Source: an uncultured Flavobacterium sp. | GTDB taxonomy: Bacteria > Bacteroidota > Bacteroidia > Flavobacteriales > Flavobacteriaceae | Assembly (NCBI GenBank): GCA_934636265.1 | Contig: CAKUAD010000001.1 | Location: forward strand, 62,001 to 126,000 | DNA: 64,000 nt | Reading direction: 5' to 3' | Shown here: piece by piece, positions 52,779 through 61,383 of the stretch | Position numbering within the stretch: position 1 is the stretch's first letter | How the letters are laid out: the number at the start of each line of letters is the position of its first letter | The notes under the pieces: generated by a model | Databases searched by the model: none | Seen by the model: only the letters and a program-made list of their open reading frames with translations | What the model was told of the DNA's origin: nothing | Program-made: the position numbers and the translations under genes

Positions 52779-54419
52779 CTATTTTTCGGTTGGTTTTACA
52801 TTTTTATCGTATTCAAGTGTAGCTTCGAGTGGCTTTAAGGGTTCATCGGCGGTCTTGGCATCGGCTGCGGCCTCCATTTCCATCTTGGTTTCCCACTGCT
52901 GTTCCTCGGGCGGAAAGATATCGTCCTTTGTCCGTATTCGTTCGTCCGGTCGCCATACGAAACCGCGGAGTTTACGGGCATTTTCAGGCAAATCCTTTTC
53001 CGGGTAGATGTCGCCGTCAACGGTTTTAAAGAACGTGATCGTTTCAATCTGGTTCTTGTTTAGCGTCAGGTTTATCTTACTGCTGACGTTTTTGTTGATG
53101 CCGATGAGTTCCTGGGTGTCGTTCCGCATGTAATAGACAACCTCGGTATTTTTAACGATATCGGCCTCGTAAAGCTGATTGTCACGGAATTTCCCGTACA
53201 GGTTTTGTCCTTTTACCTGATTAAAGCCGTCGCCTATCGTATCCTTTGAAACGATAAACGCATTGTTCAACACCTTGAGTGAATCCAGCTTCTCGGTTTG
53301 GGTATCGGCAATCAGATGCATGATATCGCCAGTCATCTGGTTCTCGTAATTCCACAAAACAGGACGGCCAATCATCTTGGTGAGCCCTGATTTCTGGTCA
53401 GAGTGTATCGAGTCGCATTTGCCGCTCATATCGGTCTTGAAAAACCGCACGTTGCGATAGGCGCGAATAATCCGGTGTTCCGGCTTTCCCGTCACCAAAA
53501 GCCGCGTCCCGTGTATGTAGACTGAATCGTTGTCTACCAGGTTCACGGCCACCGCACGCCTTGTAACAAACATCGAGTCTTGTTTTTTGTACATTTCGGC
53601 GTAATGCCCCTTGACGATTCCCTTGTTTATCGAATCGGTGATTTTTACGTTGCGCGTAGCCGATGCGAATTCCTTAACCCGGTCATAGTAAAGGCTGTCG
53701 CCGCGGATAAGCCTGTCCTTGTAGCGTATGTATGACTTGTTGAGGAAATGACCAAAATTCTTCTTGGTGTCGTAAAAGCCTTTCTCGGTGTAGATAAAAT
53801 CATTTTCGCTGGTAATGGTTGACGGCCCAAAAACATACGCGTGTCCGGAATTGTTGTAGTAATCCAGATGGTTTGACTTGATGACGTATTTGGGATTGGT
53901 GATGGTAACCGCCGTCCGGAACTCGTACTTTTTTTGCCCCACCACATAACGGCCGGATTTGCTGCGGAGCACATTTTCCCGGTTGTTGATAGTTCCGTAA
54001 GTGGAGTAGTAGGCGTGCTGAATGTTGCGGTCAAAGTAAAGGGTATCGGTCACCAGAGAGGTTTCGGGCGATCGCATGTTGACATTTCCCGTGGCAAACG
54101 CCATTTTGGCCTCACCTGAATATTCGGCGTACTTGGCGTCCATAAAAAGCGTGTCGCCCTGGTTCATGCGCACGTCGCCAAAAGCCTTGATATAGTTTTC
54201 TTTTTGAAAAAAATACGCCTTGTTGCACCACAGGGTCACACCCTCGTGACTCACCCGGACATTTCCCGTAAGCAGTGCGGCATCGGGAATTTCAGTTTGG
54301 TTGATATCTGAATTGTCGGCGTGTTCAACCTTTATTTTGCTGGCAGCCTGTGTTTTGGGTCGCTGCGCCAGTAGGCAAAACGGTAGGAAAACAAGTATAA
54401 AAAACAGCAGTCTGTTCAA
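52779..54419 (-). CDS. OstA/LptA-like organic solvent tolerance protein
   Basis: A protein of 546 residues if it starts at the TTG at 54419, which places a clean signal (MNRLLFFILVFLPFCLLAQ) first. A GTG at 54452 also opens the frame, but a TACCTTTG promoter box lies inside those extra codons (54436-54429), so the downstream start is preferred. The body is rich in beta-strands of the OstA/LptA type: AALLTGNVRVSHEGVTLWCNKAYF, FGDVRMNQGDTLFMDAKYAEYSG and YVIKSNHLDYYNNSGHAYVFG. It probably has a role in lipopolysaccharide transport through the periplasm. The C terminus is charged and low in complexity. It is followed by the aminotransferase gene. Confidence 0.83.
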   Translation of the reverse strand: MNRLLFFILVFLPFCLLAQRPKTQAASKIKVEHADNSDINQTEIPDAALLTGNVRVSHEGVTLWCNKAYFFQKENYIKAFGDVRMNQGDTLFMDAKYAEYSGEAKMAFATGNVNMRSPETSLVTDTLYFDRNIQHAYYSTYGTINNRENVLRSKSGRYVVGQKKYEFRTAVTITNPKYVIKSNHLDYYNNSGHAYVFGPSTITSENDFIYTEKGFYDTKKNFGHFLNKSYIRYKDRLIRGDSLYYDRVKEFASATRNVKITDSINKGIVKGHYAEMYKKQDSMFVTRRAVAVNLVDNDSVYIHGTRLLVTGKPEHRIIRAYRNVRFFKTDMSGKCDSIHSDQKSGLTKMIGRPVLWNYENQMTGDIMHLIADTQTEKLDSLKVLNNAFIVSKDTIGDGFNQVKGQNLYGKFRDNQLYEADIVKNTEVVYYMRNDTQELIGINKNVSSKINLTLNKNQIETITFFKTVDGDIYPEKDLPENARKLRGFVWRPDERIRTKDDIFPPEEQQWETKMEMEAAADAKTADEPLKPLEATLEYDKNVKPTEK

Positions 54420-54485
54420 GTCCTGAAATTTGAACAAAGGTACAAAATACACCCATGCTTCCGTAGCCTTAAGAATAAATTAGTA

Positions 54486-54515
54486 TTGACTTTGCGCGCG
54501 TAAACGCTATATTTG
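54486..54515 (+). promoter_or_regulatory. Consensus promoter of the amylase gene
   Basis: TTG at 54486-54488, a 19-base spacer and TATATTTG at 54508-54515 fit the Bacteroidota promoter closely. Transcription would start near 54521, with a leader of about 15 bases to the ATG at 54536. Confidence 0.7.
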
Positions 54516-54535
54516 CCCGTATCCAAATTTTTGTC

Positions 54536-56401
54536 ATGAAGCATTACGTATTGATCGCCCTTGCGGTTTCAGGATTGGCCAGCGCCCAGAAAATATCGGT
54601 TCCGGGCAAGCGTCCGGTGCAGGTTGAAAGCCATGTGCGCAACTCAACAAAGCCCGTCGTCTATCAGGTTTTTACGCGTCTGTTTGGCAACACCAACAGC
54701 ACCAACAAGCCGTGGGGAACCATTCAGGAAAATGGCGTGGGCAAGTTTGATGACTTTACCTACAAGGCACTTTCGGAAATTTCGGCGCTGGGCGTGACGC
54801 ATATTTGGTATACGGGCGTTCCGCATCACGCCCTTGTAGGCGATTACACCCAATACGGAATTTCACAGGACGATCCGGAAGTGGTCAAGGGCCGTGCCGG
54901 TTCGCCGTATGCCGTCAAGGATTACTACAACGTCAACCCTGATCTGGCGGTCAATCCGGCCAAGCGACTCGACGAGTTTCAGGCGTTGATCAAACGCACG
55001 CATGACAACGGGATGAAGGTCATCATCGACATCGTTCCCAATCACGTCGCCCGCCGCTACGAGGGCAAGACCAATCCGCCGGGCGTAAAGGATTTTGGTG
55101 CCAACGACGACACATCGGTTGAATACAAACGCGACAACAACTTTTACTACATTCCCGGCCAGGCGTTTAAGCTTCCGGCGTTCACCAACTACAAACCTTT
55201 GGGCGGTGAAAAACACAAACTCATTGACGGCAAATTCAAGGAAAATCCGGCCAAGTGGACAGGAAACGGATCGCGGGCAGTGCAGCCTGACCAAAATGAC
55301 TGGTATGAGACTGTCAAGGTCAACTATGGCGTAAGGCCTGACGGTACCAAGGATTTCCCGACGCTTCCCGCTGATTACGACCAGCGCGATTACAAGGCCC
55401 ATGACGCTTTTTGGCAGGGCAAGGACGTTCCTGATTCGTGGAAGAAGTTTAAAGACATCGCGCTTTACTGGATAGACAAAGGCGTCGACGGATTTCGCTA
55501 CGACATGGCCGAAATGGTGCCGGTTGAGTTCTGGAGTTATATGAACTCGGCGATCAAGACTAAAAACCCCGATGCTTTTTTGCTGGCCGAGGTTTACAAT
55601 CCCAACGAATATCGCAACTATATCCGCCTGGGTAAGATGGATTATTTGTATGACAAGGTTGATTTGTACGACAAACTCAAGGAAATCGTTCAGGGCAAGG
55701 CCAGTGTCGACGCCATTCTTCCCATCCAGGAAAAATTGGCCGACATCGGGCATCACATGCTTCACTTTTTAGACAATCACGATGAACAGCGACTGGCCAG
55801 CGCCGCTTTTGCCCAAAGTGCCGAACGCGGAAAGCCTTTGATGGTAGTGTCAGCCACGCTTTCGGCGTCGCCCATCATGCTGTATTTTGGTCAGGAAGTA
55901 GGCGAAGACGGCAGTGAAGACGGCGGATTTGGCAAGCCGACACGCACTTCGATATTTGACTATGTAGGCGTTCCGGCCCATCAGCGTTGGATGAACAACG
56001 GTGCCTTTGACGGTGGCGCCCTTACGCCTGCCGAGGCCAAATTGCGGGATTTTTACAAGCGCCTGCTCAACTTTGCCCGCAGCAACAAGGCGCTGATGGG
56101 AAGTTTTCACGAACTGCAACGCCACAACGCCAACTACAAGGAATATCCGCAAGGCGTGTTTTCCTATATCCGCAGCAACGATGCCAGCAAGTTATTGGTA
56201 GTCTGCAACTTTACTAACCAGCCGCAAACCTTTACCCTGCGCATTCCCGGGGAGTTGCTCACCAAGCTGCGCTCCAACAAGAACCAGACGCTTACCGATG
56301 CGTTGTATGGCAGTACCGCCCAGCTTGAAATCGGGCAGCAGGAAGGCACGGTCAGGATCAGTCTTGCGCCTTTGGAGTCGTTTTTGTTTCCGATGAACTA
56401 G
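54536..56401 (+). CDS. Secreted alpha-amylase-family glycosidase (GH13)
   Basis: A 621-residue protein with a signal peptide (MKHYVLIALAVSGLASAQ). All four GH13 regions are present: VIIDIVPNHVAR (region I), GFRYDMAEMVP with the nucleophile Asp (II), LLAEVYNPNE with the acid/base Glu (III) and FLDNHDEQRLAS (IV). The C-terminal beta domain has LLVVCNFTNQPQTFTLRIPG. It should cleave alpha-glucans in the periplasm or on the surface. There is no SusC/SusD pair beside it and no T9SS sorting domain, so it is probably periplasmic. Its TAG shares the palindrome CTAG with the convergent nhaA stop codon. Confidence 0.92.
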   Translation: MKHYVLIALAVSGLASAQKISVPGKRPVQVESHVRNSTKPVVYQVFTRLFGNTNSTNKPWGTIQENGVGKFDDFTYKALSEISALGVTHIWYTGVPHHALVGDYTQYGISQDDPEVVKGRAGSPYAVKDYYNVNPDLAVNPAKRLDEFQALIKRTHDNGMKVIIDIVPNHVARRYEGKTNPPGVKDFGANDDTSVEYKRDNNFYYIPGQAFKLPAFTNYKPLGGEKHKLIDGKFKENPAKWTGNGSRAVQPDQNDWYETVKVNYGVRPDGTKDFPTLPADYDQRDYKAHDAFWQGKDVPDSWKKFKDIALYWIDKGVDGFRYDMAEMVPVEFWSYMNSAIKTKNPDAFLLAEVYNPNEYRNYIRLGKMDYLYDKVDLYDKLKEIVQGKASVDAILPIQEKLADIGHHMLHFLDNHDEQRLASAAFAQSAERGKPLMVVSATLSASPIMLYFGQEVGEDGSEDGGFGKPTRTSIFDYVGVPAHQRWMNNGAFDGGALTPAEAKLRDFYKRLLNFARSNKALMGSFHELQRHNANYKEYPQGVFSYIRSNDASKLLVVCNFTNQPQTFTLRIPGELLTKLRSNKNQTLTDALYGSTAQLEIGQQEGTVRISLAPLESFLFPMN

Positions 56402-57552
56402 GCTTTCAGTTTTCGCTCATTGCGTTTGAGAAACGCCTTTAGGGTAAACAATCCGACAACGCCCGAGAGCAGCGATGCGCCCAGAATGGCGAGTTTGGCG
56501 TCCATGATCAGCATGGCATCGTCAAAGGCCAGAAGGGTGATGAAAATTGACATCGTAAACCCGATACCGCCCAAAAAGCCAATGGCTGTAATCGAGCCCA
56601 TGCCGACACCTTTTGGAAACTGACAGACTCCGGCCATACGTCCGACCCAGGCAAAAAGCGCTATGCCCAGCGGCTTGCCGATCAAGAGTCCGGCGATGAT
56701 GCCATAAACGGCCGTGTTCATGATGGTGTCCTGCCAACCGGCCTCAAAACGGATGGCGGTATTGGCCAGTGCAAAAAGCGGGAGGATGACAAACGCCACC
56801 GGATAGTGGAGTGCGTGTTGCAATTTTGACGACAGGGTTTTGTTGGATCCGTCGCCAAACGGGATGACAAACGCCAGGATGACCCCGCTGATCGTAGCGT
56901 GTATCCCCGAGTTGAGCATGCAATACCAAAGCCCGACGCCTCCTACAAGGTAAGGCAGGAAATTGTGGACTTTTAGCCTGTTGAGCCCAAAAAGAACGGC
57001 CCAGATCAGCGCCGCACCACCCAGGTAAGCGTAAGACAGTGAACTGGTGTAAAAAAAGGCGATCACCAAAATAGCACCCAGGTCATCGATAACGGCCAGT
57101 GCCGTCAGGAAGATCTTAAGCGCCATAGGAACCCGGTTGCCCACCAGCGACAAAATGCCGATAGCAAAGGCGATGTCGGTAGCCATCGGAATTCCAAATC
57201 CCGATTGAAGCGGCGTTCCGGCATTAAACGCCATATAGATGCCTGCGGGAACCACCATGCCGCCCAGAGCGCCAAAAAGCGGCAGTGCGGCCGTCTTAAG
57301 GTTGGAGAGTTCACCCTTGTAGATTTCGCGTTCCAGTTCAAGACCGATCAGCAAAAAGAAAATTGCCATCAGCCCGTCGTTGATCCAGTGCGCCAGCGAA
57401 TGCGATCCCATAGGGGTTTCCCAAAACGCCATGTAACTTTCGCCAACAGACAGGTTGGCCAGTATCAGCGAGATGGCCGTGACAAATATCAGTACAATGC
57501 CACCGGCTTTTTCAGATTCAAAAAACGCTTTAAATATTCGGGTTACTTTCAT
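56398..57552 (-). CDS. nhaA: Na+/H+ antiporter NhaA
   Basis: A 384-residue membrane protein with about twelve transmembrane segments. The ion-site acidic residues are visible in PMATDIAFAIGILSLVG and AVIDDLGAILVIAFF (equivalent to D133 and D163/D164 of E. coli NhaA). ALANTAIRF and GKPLGIALFAWVG are also family segments. It exports Na+ in exchange for protons at alkaline pH. The start lies 32 bases downstream of purA on the same strand, so it may be co-transcribed with it. The end overlaps the amylase gene by four bases. Confidence 0.95.
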   Translation of the reverse strand: MKVTRIFKAFFESEKAGGIVLIFVTAISLILANLSVGESYMAFWETPMGSHSLAHWINDGLMAIFFLLIGLELEREIYKGELSNLKTAALPLFGALGGMVVPAGIYMAFNAGTPLQSGFGIPMATDIAFAIGILSLVGNRVPMALKIFLTALAVIDDLGAILVIAFFYTSSLSYAYLGGAALIWAVLFGLNRLKVHNFLPYLVGGVGLWYCMLNSGIHATISGVILAFVIPFGDGSNKTLSSKLQHALHYPVAFVILPLFALANTAIRFEAGWQDTIMNTAVYGIIAGLLIGKPLGIALFAWVGRMAGVCQFPKGVGMGSITAIGFLGGIGFTMSIFITLLAFDDAMLIMDAKLAILGASLLSGVVGLFTLKAFLKRNERKLKA

Positions 57553-57584
57553 CGATAAATTTTAGGTGGCGTGAATGGTTAATC

Positions 57585-58853
57585 TTATTTTATTATCGTC
57601 TGCTTGCGGTCAGGGCCTACCGACACGATGCTGATGGGAACCTCGACCTGCTCCTCGATAAATGAAATGTATTTTTTAAGTTCATCCGGGAGCTGGTCAT
57701 ATTGCGTCATTCCGGTCAGGTTGGCGTTCCAGCCTTTAAATTCAGTGTAGACCGGTTTTACGTGTTCGGGTTCAATGTTGTACGGAAGGTGATCGATTTG
57801 GCTGCCGTTGTATTCATAAGCCGTGCAAACCTTAAGCGTCTTAAAGCCCGACAGCACGTCGCCCTTCATCATCATCAACTGGGTAACGCCATTGATGCGG
57901 ATGGCATATTTGAGCGCCACAAGGTCAAGCCAGCCACACCGGCGCTGACGTCCGGTTACCGATCCAAATTCATTGCCCACGCGAGCCATGGTTTGGCCGT
58001 CGGCGTCAAAAAGTTCGGTAGGGAAGGGGCCGCTGCCTACGCGCGTGGCGTACGCCTTGAAAATGCCGTAAACCTTGTCGATCTTGTTGGGTGCGATACC
58101 CAGTCCGGTGCAGGCTCCCGCGGCGGTGGTGTTGGACGAGGTGACAAACGGGTACGTCCCAAAATCGACGTCCAGAAGCGAACCCTGCGCACCCTCGCAC
58201 AATATGGTTTTGCCCTGCTTCATCGCGTTAAAGAGATATTCCTCGCTGTCGATAAACTTCAGTTTTTTGAGCTGTTCGATAGATTCAAAGAATTCTTTTT
58301 CCAGTTCGGCCAAGTTGTATTGGATGCTGACGTCGTAAAACTTGATCATCGCCTCGTGCTTGCTGGCCAGGGCGCGGTAACGCTGATTGAAATCAGGGAG
58401 TTCGACATCGCCGATGCGCAAGCCGTTGCGACCGGTTTTGTCCATATAGGTTGGCCCGATGCCTTTTAGCGTCGAACCGATTTTGGCTTTTCCTTTGGCC
58501 GTTTCAGAGGCCGCGTCGAGCAGGCGATGCGTCGGGAGGATAAGGTGCGCTTTTCTGGAAAGCAGCAGCCTGTCGGCAAGGTTGATATTAAATTTGGCGA
58601 GTCCTTCAATTTCTTTCTGGAAAACCACCGGATCGATAACCACGCCGTTGCCGATGATGTTTACCGCACCGGGGTGGAAAATCCCCGAGGGGATGGTGCG
58701 CAAAACGTGTTTGATGCCGTCAAACTCAAGGGTGTGCCCGGCGTTGGGGCCGCCCTGAAACCGCGCGATGATGTCGTATTTTGAGGTAAGGACGTCAACG
58801 ATCTTGCCTTTGCCCTCGTCGCCCCATTGGAGGCCCAGTAGTAAGTCTGCCAT
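57585..58853 (-). CDS. purA: Adenylosuccinate synthetase
   Basis: A 422-residue GTP-dependent enzyme joining IMP and aspartate in AMP synthesis. The start at 58853 gives MADLLLGLQWGDEGKGKIVDVL with the GDEGKGK phosphate loop; a further ATG at 58871 would add six residues. Other motifs are GGPNAGHT, IGSTLKGIGPTYMDK, ILCEGAQGSLLDVDFGTYPFVTSSNTTA and GVTQLMMMKGDVLSG, SVGPDRKQTI at the end. The length is normal. It follows a 300-base spacer after the Fur/PerR-type gene on the same strand. Confidence 0.96.
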   Translation of the reverse strand: MADLLLGLQWGDEGKGKIVDVLTSKYDIIARFQGGPNAGHTLEFDGIKHVLRTIPSGIFHPGAVNIIGNGVVIDPVVFQKEIEGLAKFNINLADRLLLSRKAHLILPTHRLLDAASETAKGKAKIGSTLKGIGPTYMDKTGRNGLRIGDVELPDFNQRYRALASKHEAMIKFYDVSIQYNLAELEKEFFESIEQLKKLKFIDSEEYLFNAMKQGKTILCEGAQGSLLDVDFGTYPFVTSSNTTAAGACTGLGIAPNKIDKVYGIFKAYATRVGSGPFPTELFDADGQTMARVGNEFGSVTGRQRRCGWLDLVALKYAIRINGVTQLMMMKGDVLSGFKTLKVCTAYEYNGSQIDHLPYNIEPEHVKPVYTEFKGWNANLTGMTQYDQLPDELKKYISFIEEQVEVPISIVSVGPDRKQTIIK

Positions 58854-59148
58854 TTTTATCAGTAAAGTCAAAAGTCGAAAGTTAAAAAACGCGGGGTCGG
58901 GTAACTTGCGACTTTAAGTTAGTGTGTTATTTGTTTTTAGTTGAAAGTTATAAAGTAAAGACAAAAGCCAAAAGGTCAACACATTGGATTTGTCATAATG
59001 TTTGGTTCTATCCTTTTGTCTTTTGACGCTTGTTGTGTTATTATCATGCTGTTGACGATCAGGTTTCCTATGGAACGCCCGCGTTAGGGATTGAAGCGAG
59101 CTACCGTGTAGCGCGTAAAGCCCGGCCGTCAGGCAACGCCCAAATGAA
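58854..59148. repeat. Intergenic spacer with inverted repeat and REP-like block
   Basis: No gene is seen in these 295 bases between purA and the Fur-type regulator. An imperfect inverted repeat (14 of 16 matching) pairs 58960-58975 with 59012-59027, and AAAGTCAAAAGTC-like words recur at 58864-58884. The block at about 59066-59135 is GC-rich and contains AACGCCCGCGTTAGGGATTG and CCCGGCCGTCAGGCAAC, resembling a repeated intergenic element I recall from other Flavobacteriaceae. Only one copy is visible here, so its repeat nature rests on that recollection. Confidence 0.4.
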
Positions 59149-59622
59149 TCACACGCCCGGCGGCTGGTCGGTCTTGCGCTTGGAGGCGTAGAGGTACAGC
59201 GAGTGGTTGTGGATGTCGATGTCAAAAATTTCCTCGATGGTTTTTTTGATGGTCTGGATGCGCGGATCGCAAAACTCGATCACCTCGCCGGTGTCGGTCA
59301 TGATGATGTGGTCGTGCTGTTTGTCAAAATACGACTTTTCATAATGCGCCTGGCTCTGACCAAACTGGTGTTTGCGCACCAACCCACAGTCGAGCAGGAG
59401 TTCGATGGTGTTGTAAAGCGTGGCCCGGCTTACGCGGTAATTCTTGTTTTTCATTTTTAGGTAGAGGTTCTCGATGTCAAAATGATCCTCGGCCTCGTAG
59501 ATTTCCTGTAAAATGGCAAAGCGCTCGGGCGTTTTACGGTGTCCGTTTTTTTCCAGATAAAGCGTAAAGACGTTTTTGACGATTTCCTGGTTTTTGCTGT
59601 TGTCAACCGATATTAATGTCAT
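59149..59622 (-). CDS. Fur/PerR-family transcriptional repressor
   Basis: A 157-residue winged-helix regulator: [33 protein letters not shown], the recognition helix region [22 protein letters not shown] and the metal region [27 protein letters not shown], then [16 protein letters not shown]. The structural-zinc CxxC pairs of Fur and PerR are absent; only two isolated Cys remain, so this is a variant subfamily. A -7 box (TACCTTTG) at 59634-59627 ends only five bases before the ATG, suggesting a leaderless or near-leaderless transcript. The SOD gene directly upstream on the same strand makes a peroxide or redox role likely, but Fe sensing is also possible. Confidence 0.87.
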   Translation of the reverse strand: MTLISVDNSKNQEIVKNVFTLYLEKNGHRKTPERFAILQEIYEAEDHFDIENLYLKMKNKNYRVSRATLYNTIELLLDCGLVRKHQFGQSQAHYEKSYFDKQHDHIIMTDTGEVIEFCDPRIQTIKKTIEEIFDIDIHNHSLYLYASKRKTDQPPGV

Positions 59623-59626
59623 AGCG

Positions 59627-59634
59627 CAAAGGTA
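59627..59634 (-). promoter_or_regulatory. Candidate -7 box for the Fur/PerR-type gene
   Basis: The minus strand reads TACCTTTG, matching TAnnTTTG, ending five bases before the ATG at 59622. With the usual distance to the start site, the transcript would begin at or next to the start codon. No -33 TTG is clear. Confidence 0.45.
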
Positions 59635-59671
59635 GCTTTTTTGGCATTAAACTGATGATTTTTGGCTGGTG

Positions 59672-60328
59672 TTAACGCAACGTCGCCTTGTAGCGGTTAC
59701 TCACCTCGTCCCAGTTGATGACGTCCCAGATGGCGCCCAGGTAATCGCCGCGCTTGTTTTGATACTTGAGATAATAGGCGTGTTCCCAGACATCTACGCC
59801 CAAAATGGGTGTTCCGCGCTCCTCGACAACGTCCATCAGCGGATTGTCCTGGTTGGGGGTCGACGAGATAAAGAGTTTCCCTTTTGCATCGACGGAAAGC
59901 CATGCCCAGCCTGATCCAAAACGGCCCGAGGCGGCTTTGTTGAACTGTTCCTTAAAGGCCTCCATTGAGCCAAAGGTTTCATTGATGGCCTTGGCCAGTT
60001 GGGCCGATGGGCGGGTGTCTTTTTTAGGTGTCAGTATTGACCAGAAAAACTCGTGGTTGTAGTGTCCGCCGCCGTTGTTTCGAACCGCCGCAGGGTATTT
60101 TGACATGGACGAAAAGAGGTCAACCAATGGTTTGTTTTCATTGCCTGTTCCGGCCAGGGCAGCGTTAAGGTTTTTGACATAGCCCGCGTGGTGGCGGTTG
60201 TAATGGATGTCCATGGTTTGCGCATCGATGGATGGCTCGAGCGCTTTATAATCATAGGGCAAAGGTGTTTGCGTGAACTGGGCAAAAGCGAATGAGCATG
60301 CAAATAGCAGCGAAAGGTATTTATTCAT
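59672..60328 (-). CDS. Exported superoxide dismutase (Fe/Mn family)
   Basis: A 218-residue enzyme with an N-terminal signal (MNKYLSLLFACSFAFAQ) made from the ATG at 60328; an upstream in-frame ATG at 60379 would precede the signal. The four metal ligands are visible: His in DIHYNRHHAGYV, His in GGGHYNHEFFW, and Asp and His in LGVDVWEHAYYLKYQ. QTPLPYDYKALEPSIDAQTM starts the mature protein. It should detoxify superoxide in the periplasm, unlike most SodA/SodB proteins. Metal choice (Fe or Mn) cannot be read from sequence. The Fur/PerR-type gene follows by about 50 bases on the same strand. Confidence 0.93.
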   Translation of the reverse strand: MNKYLSLLFACSFAFAQFTQTPLPYDYKALEPSIDAQTMDIHYNRHHAGYVKNLNAALAGTGNENKPLVDLFSSMSKYPAAVRNNGGGHYNHEFFWSILTPKKDTRPSAQLAKAINETFGSMEAFKEQFNKAASGRFGSGWAWLSVDAKGKLFISSTPNQDNPLMDVVEERGTPILGVDVWEHAYYLKYQNKRGDYLGAIWDVINWDEVSNRYKATLR

Positions 60329-60482
60329 GTGGTGTAATTTACCGGCTAAGATAGTGAAAAATGGGGGATGGGACGCCAAAAAAAATCGGTATCAATGGGG
60401 TTTTTGACGTGTCTATCGGGCCGGAATGCCCGCCCTTAGGCTTGGCATATAAAGTCAATCGGTTACGCAGGCGCCGGATTGT

Positions 60483-61126
60483 TTACCGGGTGTATCCGTC
60501 TTCCCCGCGCCTTTTTAAGCGGACTTTGTAATTGTCGCACTTGGAACAATCGCGGCTGGATTGCCAGGTAAGGGAGAGTTCGTGGACGCCGCCGGTACGG
60601 CCAATTCCCGATGTGTTGATGTCAAACGAATAGCCAAAAGTAAATTCGCTGAAAGTGACTGAAAATACAGGATTGACTGAGGTGAGAAGGTGTGAATTGT
60701 AGGCTTTGCGCTCAAGGTTGACGGCCGATAGGACACCTATGGAAAACAATCCGTAGTCCATGATTCCGCCAACATCGAACCGGTTGTATTCGGCTTGCCG
60801 CATGTAGTTTCCGGAAAGCATAAAGGAACTTCCGTCTGGAAATAGAACGCTTGGCAGTCCGCCCAGATCAAAAAAGTAACCACCGTGAAGGGAAACAAAC
60901 AGGTTTAGCGGAACATTCGATGATTCGGTAAACGAGATGTCGGGGCCGTTCCGTTTGATCCGTTAAACGTGATGGTAGGCCCTGACGCGTTCTGACAGAC
61001 GCTATTGGCCGAACTAATGGCAATCGTTGCCGACGGTGGTAGTTTGACAGCGTAGCCAAGACTGATATTCAAACACAACAGTAGGAGCGTAATTCTTAAA
61101 ACCAAGCAATAAAAATTTAGCAACAA
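60483..61126 (-). pseudogene. Broken gene: T9SS adhesin 5' end joined out of frame to PorP/SprF 3' end
   Basis: From about 61126 (no ATG; the frame opens with TTG) the minus strand encodes a signal-like segment LRITLLLLCLNISLGYA and the start of an Ig/SprB-type module (SVCQNASGPTITFNGSNGTAP). Near 60950 homology jumps to another frame, which reads DISFTESSNVPLNLFVSLHGGYF and then the C-terminal half of a PorP/SprF-type barrel (MLSGNYMRQAEYNRFDVGG, DYGLFSIGVLSAVNL, VHELSLTW) to 60483. In flavobacteria large T9SS adhesin genes are often followed by a porP/sprF gene, so one internal deletion removing most of the adhesin and the first half of PorP explains this. The product should be non-functional. 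Confidence 0.7.
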
Positions 61127-61383
61127 TAGCCCGTAAAAGCCAGTTGGACAATACGATAAATTGCGTATAAGAGTTGGCTAATATAATTTAAAAAGTCAAA
61201 CTGTTAAAAAAATGTCAACAAGTCGCTGGACATCTCGAATTTGGCCAGGCTTTTTCCACCGCGTTAATCTCATACCCAGCCCTCAACAATACCATTTTAG
61301 TGTAAAACTTTGCCCATCCTGTATAATATCTGATCATTAAGCGGGTTGTAGTTTTATGCCCGGTCATTTGTTACCTCACAATC

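Noticed and set aside
57702..58469. Plus-strand open frame of about 255 codons across purA
   Set aside because: Antisense to purA, which has all family motifs; the frame shows no recognisable protein.
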